From positions 333,852 to 397,851 of the forward strand of contig JAQVIJ010000002.1 of assembly GCA_028695735.1 (NCBI GenBank): a stretch of 64,000 nucleotides of DNA, read 5' to 3'. This document shows, one piece after another, positions 7,841 to 17,572 of the stretch. The position numbers and the translations under genes are program-made. The DNA is from Deltaproteobacteria bacterium (GTDB lineage Bacteria > Desulfobacterota > Dissulfuribacteria > Dissulfuribacterales > DYLC01). How positions within the stretch are numbered: the stretch's first letter is position 1; the number at the start of each line of letters is the position of its first letter. Below the pieces are notes generated by a model. The model saw only the letters and a program-made list of their open reading frames with translations, had not been told where the DNA came from and did not search any database.

Positions 7841-9568
7841 ATGGCAACCATGAACTTTAACACCACCAATTCTACCTTTAGGCAACTGTTTGGGAATGGT
7901 CTGAGCTATCGTGTACCGCCATTTCAACGGGACTACTCCTGGACTGAGGATGAGTGGGATGACCTCTGGCAGGATATCCTCGGCCTGTTTGAGGCCGACG
8001 GCGAATCGGTGCACTATATGGGCTATCTGGTGCTGCAATCTGCCGATAACAAGCGTTTCGATATTATCGACGGTCAGCAGCGTCTGACCACCATCAGCGT
8101 CATGATTCTTGCAAGTTTAGGACATCTGCAAGATCTTATCAAGAATAAGCTGGATGCAGAAAACAATGCAAAGCGCAAGGCACAACTTCAAAACAGCTAC
8201 ATTGGCTATCTGGATCCGGTCAGTCTGGTCCCCAAATCCAAACTTGAGTTGAATCGTCACAACAATCGCTTCTACCAGACTTATCTCGTTCCTTTGGAAA
8301 AGTTACCCCAGCGTGGTCTGAATGCATCCGAGCATCAACTTCGCAAGGCCTTTAACTGGTTCAAAGAGCGGGTCAAGGCACAAACAGATGTTACCACTGA
8401 CAGTGGCAGAAAGCTCGCTGCGTTTATCGATACATTGGTTGACAAACTGTTTTTCACGGTAATCACTGTTACTGATGAACTCAATGCCTTCAAAGTGTTT
8501 GAGACTTTGAATGCCCGAGGGGTTAGGCTTTCGGCGACAGATCTGCTCAAGAACTACCTTTTTTCCGTCATCAGCACCCAGGACACCCATGAAACAGAGC
8601 TGAAGGCCCTTGAAGAACGGTGGGAGCGGATTGTGGAACTGTTGGGGAGCGAGAGCTTTCCGGAGTTTTTACGTATATTCTGGAATAGCCGCAACAAACT
8701 TGTACGCAAATCCGATTTGTTTAAAACCATCCGCAAGCATATTCCAACCCGTGAAGCCGCTTTTGAACTGTTACGTAACCTGGATAATTCCGCAGGTATC
8801 TATGCCGCGCTTTGTGACCCCAATGATCCTTCATGGAACAATGACGAAAAAATCGCTCTTGAGCAGTTGATCATGTTCAATGTGCGTCAGCCGCTGGCCA
8901 TGCTCCTGTCATGTCATTCCAGGTTCTATGAGACAGAACGGGCAAGCTTCACTCGCATTGTGAAGGCGGTGGCTGTCATTTCCTTCCGCTATAATGTCAT
9001 CTGCAACCTTCAGACCCATGAGCAGGAGCGTCTTTACAATGACATTGCATTGAAAGTATCCTCCGGTGGCTATATACATGCATCTGAAGTAATTTCCGCC
9101 CTCCGGGCCGTTTATCCCGATGACATCCAGTTTAAGGCTGCTTTTGGGGCGAAGGAACTGCGTACCACAAACAGCCGGAACAAAAAAGTGGTACGTTATA
9201 TTCTTTTCGAAATAGAGCGGCAGTGCTCTGGGCACGATTTTGATTTTGAAAGCGCAACATATAATCTGGAACATATTCTTCCTGAGCATCCCTCTGAGGC
9301 CTGGGCACACATTGAGGAATCCAGGCAAGACAGCCTGATCTACAGAATCGGGAATATAACTCTTCTTGAAACAAATCGAAATCGGGATTTGGGCAATGGA
9401 GACTATTCATCTAAGCGTCAAGTCTATCAACAAAGTACCTTTCAGATTACCAAGGCAGTTGCAGAACATTACGAATCCTGGGATGAACAGAAAATTGATT
9501 CCAGACAAAAGCAGTTGGCCAATCTTGCTGCCGGTATCTGGAAGATCGATTTCGGAGGGCAACTTTGA
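7841..9568 (+). CDS. DUF262/DUF1524 protein, GmrSD-type restriction-like
   Basis: Single-chain protein of about 575 residues related to GmrSD, a type IV restriction system that attacks modified phage DNA. The N-terminal DUF262 (GmrS/ParB-like) domain shows VPPFQRDYSW near residues 25-34 and the nucleotide-hydrolysing signature IDGQQRLTT near 76-84. The C-terminal DUF1524 (HNH-like GmrD) domain shows NLEHILPEH near residue 478 and the downstream GNITLLETNRN element. An in-frame TTG six bases upstream is too close to the AAGAGGA ribosome binding site, so the ATG at 7841 is chosen. No methylase or partner is adjacent, as expected for a modification-dependent enzyme. Relatives in Abi or BREX-linked systems are alternatives. 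Confidence 0.88.
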   Translation: MATMNFNTTNSTFRQLFGNGLSYRVPPFQRDYSWTEDEWDDLWQDILGLFEADGESVHYMGYLVLQSADNKRFDIIDGQQRLTTISVMILASLGHLQDLIKNKLDAENNAKRKAQLQNSYIGYLDPVSLVPKSKLELNRHNNRFYQTYLVPLEKLPQRGLNASEHQLRKAFNWFKERVKAQTDVTTDSGRKLAAFIDTLVDKLFFTVITVTDELNAFKVFETLNARGVRLSATDLLKNYLFSVISTQDTHETELKALEERWERIVELLGSESFPEFLRIFWNSRNKLVRKSDLFKTIRKHIPTREAAFELLRNLDNSAGIYAALCDPNDPSWNNDEKIALEQLIMFNVRQPLAMLLSCHSRFYETERASFTRIVKAVAVISFRYNVICNLQTHEQERLYNDIALKVSSGGYIHASEVISALRAVYPDDIQFKAAFGAKELRTTNSRNKKVVRYILFEIERQCSGHDFDFESATYNLEHILPEHPSEAWAHIEESRQDSLIYRIGNITLLETNRNRDLGNGDYSSKRQVYQQSTFQITKAVAEHYESWDEQKIDSRQKQLANLAAGIWKIDFGGQL

Positions 9569-9618
9569 AAAAGCGCATCCCCCATGCCCTAATCAAACCC
9601 TTCGTTCGGAATATGTTT

Positions 9619-11031
9619 TCAAAACCACTGCCAGATAGGCCCATCCTCTGTTGAGCCTTTGGTGCTGGTCTTTTTGTTGTTGGAGACCTCTTTGGTCTGT
9701 TGCGCCTGGCTGGTCTGGGCTTCGGCCTTGGAAGAGCTGAACGGATTTGGTAGCCAGGAGAAAAGGCCTTTTTTGTCGCTCTGTGCCTGCTGTGCGGCCT
9801 GTGCAGAGGCTGCTTGTTGCGCCCCGCCGGCGGATTGGTTCGTCTGCGTGGGGGATGCAACACTGGAAGCGCTGCCGCTGGAGGCGGCGGTCTGGAATGC
9901 CGGAGACGCAGAGGCTGTCTGCGCTGCATTGGACTGCTGTGGTTTTACGGCGTTTGTCTGTTTCTGCGGAGCGGAGGCGGTGTTGGCGCCTGTGCCTGGG
10001 CTGGAGGCTGCTGTTTGCAGTATGGGCTGGACCGGTTCCGGACGTCTGTATCTGCCCATAAGCTCGTTGAGAGTGGGGTAGGGCAGACCGCCTCTGTCAG
10101 CGTCAATGGTGACAACCGGCTCGTTTTCCTTGTCTTTTTGCCATGGCATGAGTTTGTTCCACCAGGTTTCCTGTTTTGGAGCAGAGGCATTGGCCACTAT
10201 GTTCGGGGCTGGAGCGGGTGTGTTGGAGACCAGCACAGGTCTCTCGGCCTCATTGGATTTTATGGAGGCTAGGGCGGCTGTGGGTGATGTGATGGCGGTC
10301 CTGGATGCGCCGGCCATTGCAGGCCGTTCTTCTTTTGAGGATGTGCCTTCACCGGCCTTGGAAAGGGCTTGCAGGGTTTCGTCCTTTTCCTTGTTTGTTA
10401 TATTTTTCTGAAGGAGTTTGGCGGGATTCATGCGAAGCATGCTCTGCTTGTCGTCATCAGGGGCTACGGCCAGCAGGGTTGGGCGCTCCTCCTTTACCTC
10501 GTCCTTGGCAAGTTTGGTAGGTGTGTGAGTGATGACTGACTCTATGATATTGGCCGACAACTCCGTGATTTTAGGGATTATTTCATCCAGATTGCGCGGG
10601 GATAGGGTTGAAGATGTGATGGGAGCCGCATTCCCCTTGGCAAAGACATCTATTGCGATGCGAGGTTCGCCCTTTTCAGTGGTGATTTTGCCCTTAAGGG
10701 CATAGTCAACGCCCAATTTGTTGCAGATTGCGTCAACGCTGGATGTATCGACGCCTGCAAGCTTGGCCTTTGCGTCAGGGGCTGCCATTGTCTTGAGCAT
10801 TCCGGGCCGTGTGAGCCTGCTTTTTAGCATGGCCTCAATGGATGGGGCCAGGTAGGCCATTCCCATTGAGTTCGATGTATCCAGGGGGAGAATGGCCAGA
10901 CGCCGTTCGTCGGCTGCCGCCCTTGTCTGGCCGGCGCACATCAAAACGAAAAGGCACATCAGCAAAATGGCTGTAAGGGGTTTTGACAGGATGGTATGTA
11001 AAAGGTTAATTCGCGAATGATTGCAGGACAT
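9619..11031 (-). CDS. Secreted protein with TolB/FlgO-like N-terminal domain and low-complexity tail
   Basis: A 470-residue protein with a signal peptide (hydrophobic segment about 17-38, ending TRAAA). Residues about 43-170 resemble the TolB-like/FlgO-like domain seen at the start of many delta-proteobacterial FG-GAP/VCBS proteins ([36 protein letters not shown]). The rest is low complexity, very rich in Ala, Ser, Gln and Thr, with no FG-GAP repeats visible, ending in PIWQWF. Its ATG lies inside the 3' end of the sigma-54 regulator gene (26-base overlap) with CGGAGGA just before it, so the two are translationally coupled. Function unknown; a cell-surface or periplasmic role is likely. Confidence 0.7.
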   Translation of the reverse strand: MSCNHSRINLLHTILSKPLTAILLMCLFVLMCAGQTRAAADERRLAILPLDTSNSMGMAYLAPSIEAMLKSRLTRPGMLKTMAAPDAKAKLAGVDTSSVDAICNKLGVDYALKGKITTEKGEPRIAIDVFAKGNAAPITSSTLSPRNLDEIIPKITELSANIIESVITHTPTKLAKDEVKEERPTLLAVAPDDDKQSMLRMNPAKLLQKNITNKEKDETLQALSKAGEGTSSKEERPAMAGASRTAITSPTAALASIKSNEAERPVLVSNTPAPAPNIVANASAPKQETWWNKLMPWQKDKENEPVVTIDADRGGLPYPTLNELMGRYRRPEPVQPILQTAASSPGTGANTASAPQKQTNAVKPQQSNAAQTASASPAFQTAASSGSASSVASPTQTNQSAGGAQQAASAQAAQQAQSDKKGLFSWLPNPFSSSKAEAQTSQAQQTKEVSNNKKTSTKGSTEDGPIWQWF

Positions 11032-12052
11032 TTTCTTCCTCCGATTCTCGATTGGGCTCGGTGATATTCAGTTTTTTGAGTTTTTCCACAAGGGTGGTGC
11101 GATTCATTTTCAGGAGCTTGGCGGCCCTGTTCTTGACCCAGCCGGCACGTTCCAGCGCCTGAATGATGAGATGATGTTCATACTGTTCCATAAGTTCGCT
11201 GAGACAGACGCCGTCTTCCGGCAATATGACAGGGAATCGAGTGTCGGCATTCATAACTGAAGCGGAGACGGGATTGAAGCTGTTTCGCTGCCCATTCACC
11301 TCCCGCACTATCTTTTCCGGCAGGTCATCGCAAGTGATGACAGGCCCGTCCGACAAAATGACCAGTCGCTCCATGATGTTTTCCAGCTCCCGCACATTCC
11401 CAGGCCAGGAATATGCCAGCAGGTATTCCATGGCGTTGTCGTCTATTTCAAGGGGTGTATGGCGTTTGAGCTCACAGAACCGTTTCAGGAAATAATCTAT
11501 GAGCAGTGGGATATCGCCTGTGCGTTCCCTCAAGGGCGGCATGTGAATGGGAATGACATTCAAACGGTAGTAGAGGTCTTCTCTAAACCGTCCGTTCCTG
11601 ACAGCGTCTTCCAGGTTTACATTTGTGGCCGCCAGAATGCGGATATCCACGGAGATGGTTTTGGTCCCGCCCACGCGTTCAAATTTACGCTCCTGAATGG
11701 CGCGCAGCAGCTTCACCTGAAGGCTCATGGGCATTTCGGCTATCTCGTCCAGAAAGATGGAGCCGTTGTGCGCCAGCTCGAACCGGCCTATGCGTGTGCG
11801 GATGGCGTGAGTGAAGGCGCCCTTCTCGTGCCCGAACAATTCGCTCTCCAGAAGCTCGTGGGGAATGGCTGCGCAGTTTACGGGAATAAACGGCCGTTCC
11901 TTGGCGTCAGGTGCGGAATAATGTATGGCCTTGGCGATGAGTTCCTTGCCGGTTCCGCTTTCACCTGTTATGAGCACCGTGCTGTCGGTGGCCGCTACTT
12001 TTTTGATGAGATCAAAGACCCCTTGAATGGCTTTGCTGTTACCGACTATCAT
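11006..12052 (-). CDS. Sigma-54-dependent transcriptional activator without receiver domain
   Basis: An enhancer-binding protein of 348 residues made only of the AAA+ central domain and a Fis-type helix-turn-helix. Visible are Walker A GESGTGKE near residue 30, the sigma-54 contact loop (GAFTHA here, where most members have GAFTGA), Walker [11 protein letters not shown], the sensor region [15 protein letters not shown] and [11 protein letters not shown]; the DNA-binding end is [29 protein letters not shown]. No N-terminal receiver, GAF or PAS domain is present, so it may be constitutively competent or controlled by another protein. It overlaps the downstream TolB-like gene by 26 bases, which suggests shared function or control. 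The start lacks a strong ribosome binding site. Confidence 0.9.
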   Translation of the reverse strand: MIVGNSKAIQGVFDLIKKVAATDSTVLITGESGTGKELIAKAIHYSAPDAKERPFIPVNCAAIPHELLESELFGHEKGAFTHAIRTRIGRFELAHNGSIFLDEIAEMPMSLQVKLLRAIQERKFERVGGTKTISVDIRILAATNVNLEDAVRNGRFREDLYYRLNVIPIHMPPLRERTGDIPLLIDYFLKRFCELKRHTPLEIDDNAMEYLLAYSWPGNVRELENIMERLVILSDGPVITCDDLPEKIVREVNGQRNSFNPVSASVMNADTRFPVILPEDGVCLSELMEQYEHHLIIQALERAGWVKNRAAKLLKMNRTTLVEKLKKLNITEPNRESEEENVLQSFAN

Positions 12053-12197
12053 GATCCATAATTGAAATGATAATTTTTCTCTTTACATAAAGATGAATTA
12101 CAGACTAAAATTCTTACAAGGAATTTGTTGTTCTGTCAAACACTTTGTGACGGTTTTTTGACACTTTTATACCGGTAAAAAAGGAGATATCAAAACT

Positions 12198-12509
12198 ATG
12201 GCCGAATCGAACTCCAGATATCAGGAAAAACTTCTGAAAAAGTCCATGAGTGCCATCTGGAAGGGTATGCGCAGGGAATTAGAAGATGGTATTGCACCCA
12301 GACAAATGGACTGGGACGATTTTATGGAAAAGATAGATCGTTATACACAGACCGCCATGCCTGAGTGGAGGTCTCAGTGGGAGGAATGCGTTCAAGAGAT
12401 TCATGGCATTCGGGCCGCCTTGCAGAGAAATGACCTGACCGCCGCTCGAATTCATATGCAAAATGCCCATGCAATTACCAAGACCTGTCACAAAAAATGG
12501 AAGGATTGA
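12198..12509 (+). CDS. Small hypothetical protein (103 aa)
   Basis: A soluble, highly charged, probably all-helical protein of 103 residues, rich in Trp, Met, Arg and Glu (for example WKGMRRELEDG and MPEWRSQWEECVQEIHGIRAAL). I recognise no family. AAGGAG stands ten bases before the ATG, so translation is credible. It is divergent from the sigma-54 regulator, and tRNA-Met follows within 90 bases. The upstream 145 bases contain TTGACA-like stretches and an inverted GTCAAA/TTTGAC pair that may be an operator, but no clear promoter spacing. Confidence 0.7.
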   Translation: MAESNSRYQEKLLKKSMSAIWKGMRRELEDGIAPRQMDWDDFMEKIDRYTQTAMPEWRSQWEECVQEIHGIRAALQRNDLTAARIHMQNAHAITKTCHKKWKD

Positions 12510-12529
12510 GGAGCGGATGTAATTGGGGC

Positions 12530-12557
12530 TTGACAAACGACAAAAAAAACATAATGA
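12530..12557 (+). promoter_or_regulatory. Sigma-70-type promoter of tRNA-Met
   Basis: A perfect -35 TTGACA (12530-12535), a 16-base spacer and a -10 TAATGA (12552-12557), 39 bases upstream of the tRNA. It is the only strong promoter-like pair between the small ORF and the tRNA. Confidence 0.65.
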
Positions 12558-12596
12558 TTGCCCCACTTCGCAGTCGTTTCCCTTCTATATCACAAT

Positions 12597-12673
12597 GGCG
12601 GCGTAGCTCAGCTGGTTAGAGCATACGGCTCATATCCGTAGTGTCCGGGGTTCAAGTCCCTGCGCCGCCACCA
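12597..12673 (+). tRNA. tRNA-Met (anticodon CAT)
   Basis: A 77-base cloverleaf with encoded CCA. The acceptor stem pairs GGCGGCG with CGCCGCC. The D arm contains AGCTCAGCTGGTTAGAGC. The anticodon arm is TACGG-CTCATAT-CCGTA with CAT at 12631-12633, and the T arm is CCGGG-TTCAAGT-CCCTG-like. CAT could also be an Ile2 tRNA whose C34 becomes lysidine; the overall sequence looks more like elongator Met, but this is by eye. There is no integrase downstream and no second copy of its 3' end was noticed, although an acquired-looking gene follows. Confidence 0.93.
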
Positions 12674-13105
12674 AATTTTCGTTCAAATACTTCCTATAAC
12701 ATCCATTAAAAATCCCAGGGCAAGGATATCAGGACAAGAATCCCAGGGCCAAGCCGCTGTGACCCAAACCATTCTTTGGGGGTCTCGAAAAGCGGTTCCT
12801 CCAACTCATTAACAATGATGTCCTCGTCAGTCCGGCAGGTTATGACTCCTGAGCCTAGTTAAAGAGGGATTGGAGCCTCGCCGGTTTTTCACCGGCTATC
12901 TGCAGACCTGTGTTGAGATGAATGTCCATGCCTTGAACCAGTTGTGGCTCTGTCGCTGTTTCAGAAATTTCTGGCCATGTCGGCTGGTCGGGTTGGAAAG
13001 TTGTGGCTGAATCCGGAAATATTTCTTGATAGTTGCAGGTCAAACCGGCTATATTTATGACCGGATGAGGTGGCAACCGGAAACAACTAAAACCAGGGGG
13101 AGCTT
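12674..13105. other. Gene-poor spacer between tRNA-Met and the AAA ATPase
   Basis: No convincing gene is seen in these 432 bases. They hold a direct repeat AATCCCAGGGC (12711-12721 and 12739-12749), a small perfect hairpin GCCGGT/ACCGGC (12880-12896) without a T run, and a 73-codon reverse open frame (12855-13076) that matches no family I know. Such a spacer next to a tRNA is typical of remains left by integration events, but no attachment repeat could be identified. Confidence 0.5.
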
Positions 13106-14452
13106 ATGATAGAGACGATCAAATCCATCATCCTTGACTTTCAGGAAACCAGGCTGGAGACCGGGGTGCCCAGGCGTTTGCATATCGAGGCGGTGCGCGG
13201 CAAGGCAGCCGTATGCATCGGTGTGCGCCGCAGCGGCAAGTCAACTTACATGTTCCAGATTGTCCAGCGGCTCTTGGACAGCGGGGTTCCACGGCAGAAC
13301 ATTCTGTATCTGAACTTTTTCGACGATCGTCTTCACAACCTGCGGCAGGACAATCTCGGCCTGATCGCTGAGGCCTATTACTCCATATATCCGGAGAAAA
13401 AAAACACCGAGACGGTTTACTGCTTTTTCGACGAGATTCAAGCCGCCTCCGGTTGGGAGCCCTTTGTCGATCGCATGATGCGCACAGAAAAATGTGAGGT
13501 ATATCTGACCGGTTCGTCGGCCAGAATGCTGTCGAAGGAGATCGCCACGCAAATGCGCGGCCGGGCGCTTTCATGGGAGATGTTCCCGTTTTCGTTCAGG
13601 GAATTTTTGAGCTACAAGGGAATCGAGAGCGAGGGAGCGCTCTCGACGAAAAAACGGCTTCTTGTTCAGAAGGCATTTGAAGAATACTGGGAGACCGGCG
13701 GCTTCCCTGAGGTAGCCGGTCTTGGTCGGAATCTGCGGATCAAGATTCATCAGGAATACTTTCACACCATCCTGTTTCGGGATCTGGTCGAGCGCCACGA
13801 CGTTTCACACCCGAAGGCGGTGACCGATCTGGCATACTGGCTGGTGGACAACGCTGCCTCGCTTTACTCCCTCAACAGTCTTACCGGCTATCTCAAATCC
13901 CTGGGCCACAAAGTTCCTAAGTCCACGGTGTCGGATTACTTAGAATGGTTAGAGGACGCCTATTTCCTGTTCACCGTGCGCATATTCGACTCGTCTCTCG
14001 CACGCAGCAATGCCAATCCAAAAAAGATTTATTGTATCGATCACGCCCTGGTTACATCGGTCTCGTCTGGGATTTTAGTCAACTCAGGCCATCTCCTTGA
14101 GAATATTGTGTTCACGGCCCTTCGACGTCTTCACTCGGAAATCTACTATTACAAGACCAAGACCGGCCGGGAGGTCGATTTCATCGTCCCTGCATACGCT
14201 GAGGACGTCGCGGCAGGCAGGCTGATGCGGGGTGGGCCGCGCATGTTGGTTCAGGTGTGCGAGTCCTTAGCGGAGCCGCAGACGCGAAAACGGGAGATTG
14301 TGGCTTTGAGTGAAGCGATGGCCGAACTGGACTTGAAAACCGGGACCATAGTGACCCGAAATGAGGACGAACGGATCGAAACCGGCGGCAGGACCATCGA
14401 GGTGGTCCCTGCATGGCGGTTCCTCCTTCAACTACCGGAGGCTACGGAATAG
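13106..14452 (+). CDS. AAA family ATPase with DUF4143 domain
   Basis: A 448-residue protein of the AAA_14/DUF4143 family, common in bacteria and archaea, often on mobile DNA, and of unknown function. The N-terminal ATPase shows Walker A GVRRSGKST near residue 38, LYLNFFDDR, Walker B CFFDEIQ near 107, and the family's YLTGSSARMLSKEI. The middle carries FSFREFL, WETGGFPEV and LFRDLVERH. The C-terminal DUF4143 part shows the nuclease-like segment YYYKTKTGREVDFIV, similar to the D-x(n)-E-x-K core of PD-(D/E)XK folds; this part is often catalytically uncertain. GGGGGAG precedes the ATG. It follows tRNA-Met and a gene-poor spacer, so recent acquisition is likely. Confidence 0.9.
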   Translation: MIETIKSIILDFQETRLETGVPRRLHIEAVRGKAAVCIGVRRSGKSTYMFQIVQRLLDSGVPRQNILYLNFFDDRLHNLRQDNLGLIAEAYYSIYPEKKNTETVYCFFDEIQAASGWEPFVDRMMRTEKCEVYLTGSSARMLSKEIATQMRGRALSWEMFPFSFREFLSYKGIESEGALSTKKRLLVQKAFEEYWETGGFPEVAGLGRNLRIKIHQEYFHTILFRDLVERHDVSHPKAVTDLAYWLVDNAASLYSLNSLTGYLKSLGHKVPKSTVSDYLEWLEDAYFLFTVRIFDSSLARSNANPKKIYCIDHALVTSVSSGILVNSGHLLENIVFTALRRLHSEIYYYKTKTGREVDFIVPAYAEDVAAGRLMRGGPRMLVQVCESLAEPQTRKREIVALSEAMAELDLKTGTIVTRNEDERIETGGRTIEVVPAWRFLLQLPEATE

Positions 14453-14488
14453 TGGAAAGGGATGCAGGCACGGTAAGATAAACCAAGT

Positions 14489-17400
14489 CTAATTTTCCTG
14501 CCTGCGTTTGCCCTGAAACCACAAACGTAGGCGATCCAGATAGAGATAGACCACAGGCGTGGTGTAGAGGGTCAGCATCTGGCTGACGATCAGCCCTCCA
14601 ACTATGGCAATGCCCAGAGGCCGCCGGAGTTCCGAGCCGGCCCCTCCGGCCAGGGCCAGGGGAAGGGCACCGAAGAGGGCGGCCATGGTGGTCATCATGA
14701 TGGGCCGGAAACGCAGGATAGCGGCCTGATAAATGGCCTCCTGGGGAGGTTTCCCCTGATTTCGTTCGGTATATAGCGCGAAATCCACCATCATGATTCC
14801 GTTTTTCTTGACGATTCCTATGAGCAAAATGATGCCGATGATGGCTATCAGGTTCAATTCCAGGCCGCAGCACATCAGGGCGATCATGGCCCCTACACCA
14901 GCGGATGGCAGGGTGGATAGAATGGTTACGGGATGGATGTAACTTTCATAGAGTATGCCCAGGACGATATAAACCGCCGCCAGCGCGGCCAGGATCAGAA
15001 ACGGCTGTGTCCTGAGGGAGTTCTGAAAGGCCTGGGCGGTCCCCGCGAATCTTCCGCGAATCTCGAACGGCGTTCCCTGTTTGCGCATGGCGTCATCTAT
15101 GGCCTTGACCGCCTCACTTAACGGGACCCCTTGCGCCAGATTGAAAGAGATGGTTACCGCGGGAAACTGGCCTTGATGGTTCACCGCCAGGGGCCCCGCG
15201 TCGATTTTCCAGGATGCCAGGGCGGAGAGCGGGACAAGCCTGTTGAAAGAGGATGGCACATAGATGCTCTGAAGGGTGTCGGGCTGTTGCCAGAAGGCAG
15301 GCGCCACCTCCATGACCACATGATACTGGTTGAGGGGTTTATAGAGAATGGAGACCTGGCGCTGGCCGAAGGCGTCATAAAGGGCCTCGTCGATCTGTTG
15401 AGGGGTTATCCCCAGACGTGATGCCGTAGTCCGATCTATGTTCAGTGCCGCTTCAAGCCCCCTGTCCTGCTGGTCGCTGTTTACATCTGTCAAAACAGGC
15501 AGAGCGCGCATGGTCTGAAGTATTTTTTGGCTCCAGTTATTCAATTCCGTGACATTTTCAGCCTGCAATGTGTACTGATACAGGGCGCCGCTGATTCGGC
15601 CTCCTATGCGCAGGTCCTGCACAGGCTGCAGAAAGGTGGGTGCTCCTGGTATGTGAGCCAGTTTTTTGCGCAGTCTTGCTATGATATCTCTGGCTGTTGC
15701 CTTGCGTTTTTCAAAGGGGGCCAGCGTGATGAACATACGGGCGCTGTTTGTTGAAGAACCATGGCCGCCGCCTGTGAACCCCGCTACATAGGTGACATCA
15801 GGGTCCTGTTGAATGATCTCCATTACCTCCAGCAGTTTTGAGTGCATATCCTGAAACGAGATGTCCTGTGCGGCCTGTATGCTGCCTGCAATCCGGCCGG
15901 TGTCCTGTTCAGGGAAAAAGCCCTTGGGAATCCAGATGAAAAGGGAGATGCTTGCAGCTATGCCCGCAAGGGTCAGCCCAAGCATGGAGGAAGCATGTTT
16001 CAATGCCCACTGTAATGACCTGTCGTAACAGGACTGCATTTGCAGGAAAATCCATTCGCTTATGCCATATATCCGGCCGTGTCTTTCAGATGTATCCTCT
16101 TTCAATATGGCGGCGCACATCATTGGAGTAGTGGTCAGGGATATGATCAGGGACACGAGGACAGCCGCTGAGAGCGTCACCGCAAATTCCCTGAACAGAC
16201 GTCCCACCATGCCTTCCATCAGAAGGATCGGAATGAAGACCGCCACCAGCGATATGCTCATGGAAAAGACCGTAAAGGCTATCTCTCTGCTGCCGGATAT
16301 GGCCGCCTGAAGCCTTGTATATCCCATTTCCCTGTAGCGGGTTATGTTCTCCAGCACCACAATGGCGTCATCCACCACAAAGCCTGTGGCAATGGTCAAG
16401 GCCATGAGGGAGAGATTGTCCAGGGAATATTCGAATAGATACATGACCGCAAAGGTGCCTACAATGGATGACACAACGGCCACGGCCGGAATGAGTGTGG
16501 CCCGTATATTCCTGAGAAACCAGAAGACCACCAGGATTACAAGGATACCCGACAGGAGCAGGGAGATCTCCACATCATGCAGGGATGCGCGAATGGGAGG
16601 CGTTCTGTCCAGCACAACCGAGAGTTTTATGCCATCGGGTAGTGCAGCCTCCAGCTGAGGCAGAATGGAGCGGATATTGTCCACGGTTTCTATGATATTT
16701 GCGCCTGGCTGCCTGAATATAATCACCATGATGGCCGGTTTACTGTTTACAAATCCGCTCACTCGCAGGTCTTCCACCGAGTCCTTGACTTGAGCCACAT
16801 CGGTGAGTCTCACCGCCCTGCCCGCATGGTAGCTGATGATCAGGTCCTCGTATTCAGCGGCCCTCTGCATCTGATCGTTTGCGTGCAGTTCCCAGAGCGA
16901 GTCTGCGTCCGATACAATGCCCTTGGGCCGATTGACATTGGACGACGCCAGCACACTGCGCACCTGTGCGAGGCTGATGCCGTATTGATTGAGGGACAGG
17001 GGATTCAGCTCCACTCTCACCGCAGGCATGGCCCCGCCGCCCACAAAGACCTGTCCTACGCCGTTTATCTGTGCGAGCCGCTGCTGCAGAATGGTGGAGG
17101 CTGCATCGTACATTTTGGGCTTGTCAACACTGTCGGATGTGAGGGATAGAATGAGAATGGGCGCATCGGACGGGTTGATCTTGCGGTATGTGGGGTTGCT
17201 GGGCAGGTTGGATGGCAGATAGCTGCGAGCGGCGTTGATGGCCGCCTGAACATCTCTGGCAGCGCCGTTTATGTCCCTGCTCAGCTCGAATTGCAGTGTG
17301 ATGCTCACCGCCCCCCTATAACTGACGGAGGTCATCTCTGTGACGCCTGCTATCCTTCCGAACTGGCGTTCAAGAGGCGCCGCCACGGAGGTGGCCATAG

Positions 17401-17572
17401 TTTCCGGGTCAGCGCCCGGAAGTGAGGCTGAGACAGAGATGGTTGGAAAATCCACCTGTGGAAGTGGTGATACCGGCAGAAATTTGAAAGCCAGAATACC
17501 GGCCAGCACAAGGCCGATGGTCAAAAGAGTGGTAGCCACAGGCCGTGTTATGAAAAGCTCAGGGATGTTCAT
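14489..17572 (-). CDS. mdtC: RND efflux permease, MdtC-like
   Basis: A 1027-residue inner-membrane RND drug/proton antiporter (HAE-1 type). It begins [17 protein letters not shown] with the first transmembrane helix, followed by the porter region ([20 protein letters not shown]), the TM4 proton-relay pair in [14 protein letters not shown], the large second periplasmic loop and a C-terminal helix bundle with [21 protein letters not shown]. It is the second permease of a pair and overlaps the first by 4 bases, as in MdtABC systems where MdtB and MdtC assemble as a mixed trimer. It converges with the AAA ATPase gene. Gene letters are assigned by order and similarity; substrates cannot be inferred. 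Confidence 0.9.
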   Translation of the reverse strand: MNIPELFITRPVATTLLTIGLVLAGILAFKFLPVSPLPQVDFPTISVSASLPGADPETMATSVAAPLERQFGRIAGVTEMTSVSYRGAVSITLQFELSRDINGAARDVQAAINAARSYLPSNLPSNPTYRKINPSDAPILILSLTSDSVDKPKMYDAASTILQQRLAQINGVGQVFVGGGAMPAVRVELNPLSLNQYGISLAQVRSVLASSNVNRPKGIVSDADSLWELHANDQMQRAAEYEDLIISYHAGRAVRLTDVAQVKDSVEDLRVSGFVNSKPAIMVIIFRQPGANIIETVDNIRSILPQLEAALPDGIKLSVVLDRTPPIRASLHDVEISLLLSGILVILVVFWFLRNIRATLIPAVAVVSSIVGTFAVMYLFEYSLDNLSLMALTIATGFVVDDAIVVLENITRYREMGYTRLQAAISGSREIAFTVFSMSISLVAVFIPILLMEGMVGRLFREFAVTLSAAVLVSLIISLTTTPMMCAAILKEDTSERHGRIYGISEWIFLQMQSCYDRSLQWALKHASSMLGLTLAGIAASISLFIWIPKGFFPEQDTGRIAGSIQAAQDISFQDMHSKLLEVMEIIQQDPDVTYVAGFTGGGHGSSTNSARMFITLAPFEKRKATARDIIARLRKKLAHIPGAPTFLQPVQDLRIGGRISGALYQYTLQAENVTELNNWSQKILQTMRALPVLTDVNSDQQDRGLEAALNIDRTTASRLGITPQQIDEALYDAFGQRQVSILYKPLNQYHVVMEVAPAFWQQPDTLQSIYVPSSFNRLVPLSALASWKIDAGPLAVNHQGQFPAVTISFNLAQGVPLSEAVKAIDDAMRKQGTPFEIRGRFAGTAQAFQNSLRTQPFLILAALAAVYIVLGILYESYIHPVTILSTLPSAGVGAMIALMCCGLELNLIAIIGIILLIGIVKKNGIMMVDFALYTERNQGKPPQEAIYQAAILRFRPIMMTTMAALFGALPLALAGGAGSELRRPLGIAIVGGLIVSQMLTLYTTPVVYLYLDRLRLWFQGKRRQEN

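Noticed and set aside
12711-12750. Direct repeat AATCCCAGGGC as transposon target duplication
   Set aside because: The two copies are only 17 bases apart with nothing between them; too little to support an insertion event.
12855-13076. A 73-codon reverse open frame in the tRNA-Met to AAA ATPase spacer
   Set aside because: No ribosome binding site or recognisable family, and unusual Pro/Thr-rich composition; kept only as spacer description.
12597-14488. An integrative element with tRNA-Met as attachment site
   Set aside because: No integrase and no repeat of the tRNA 3' end was found up to the mdtC end, so boundaries cannot be drawn.
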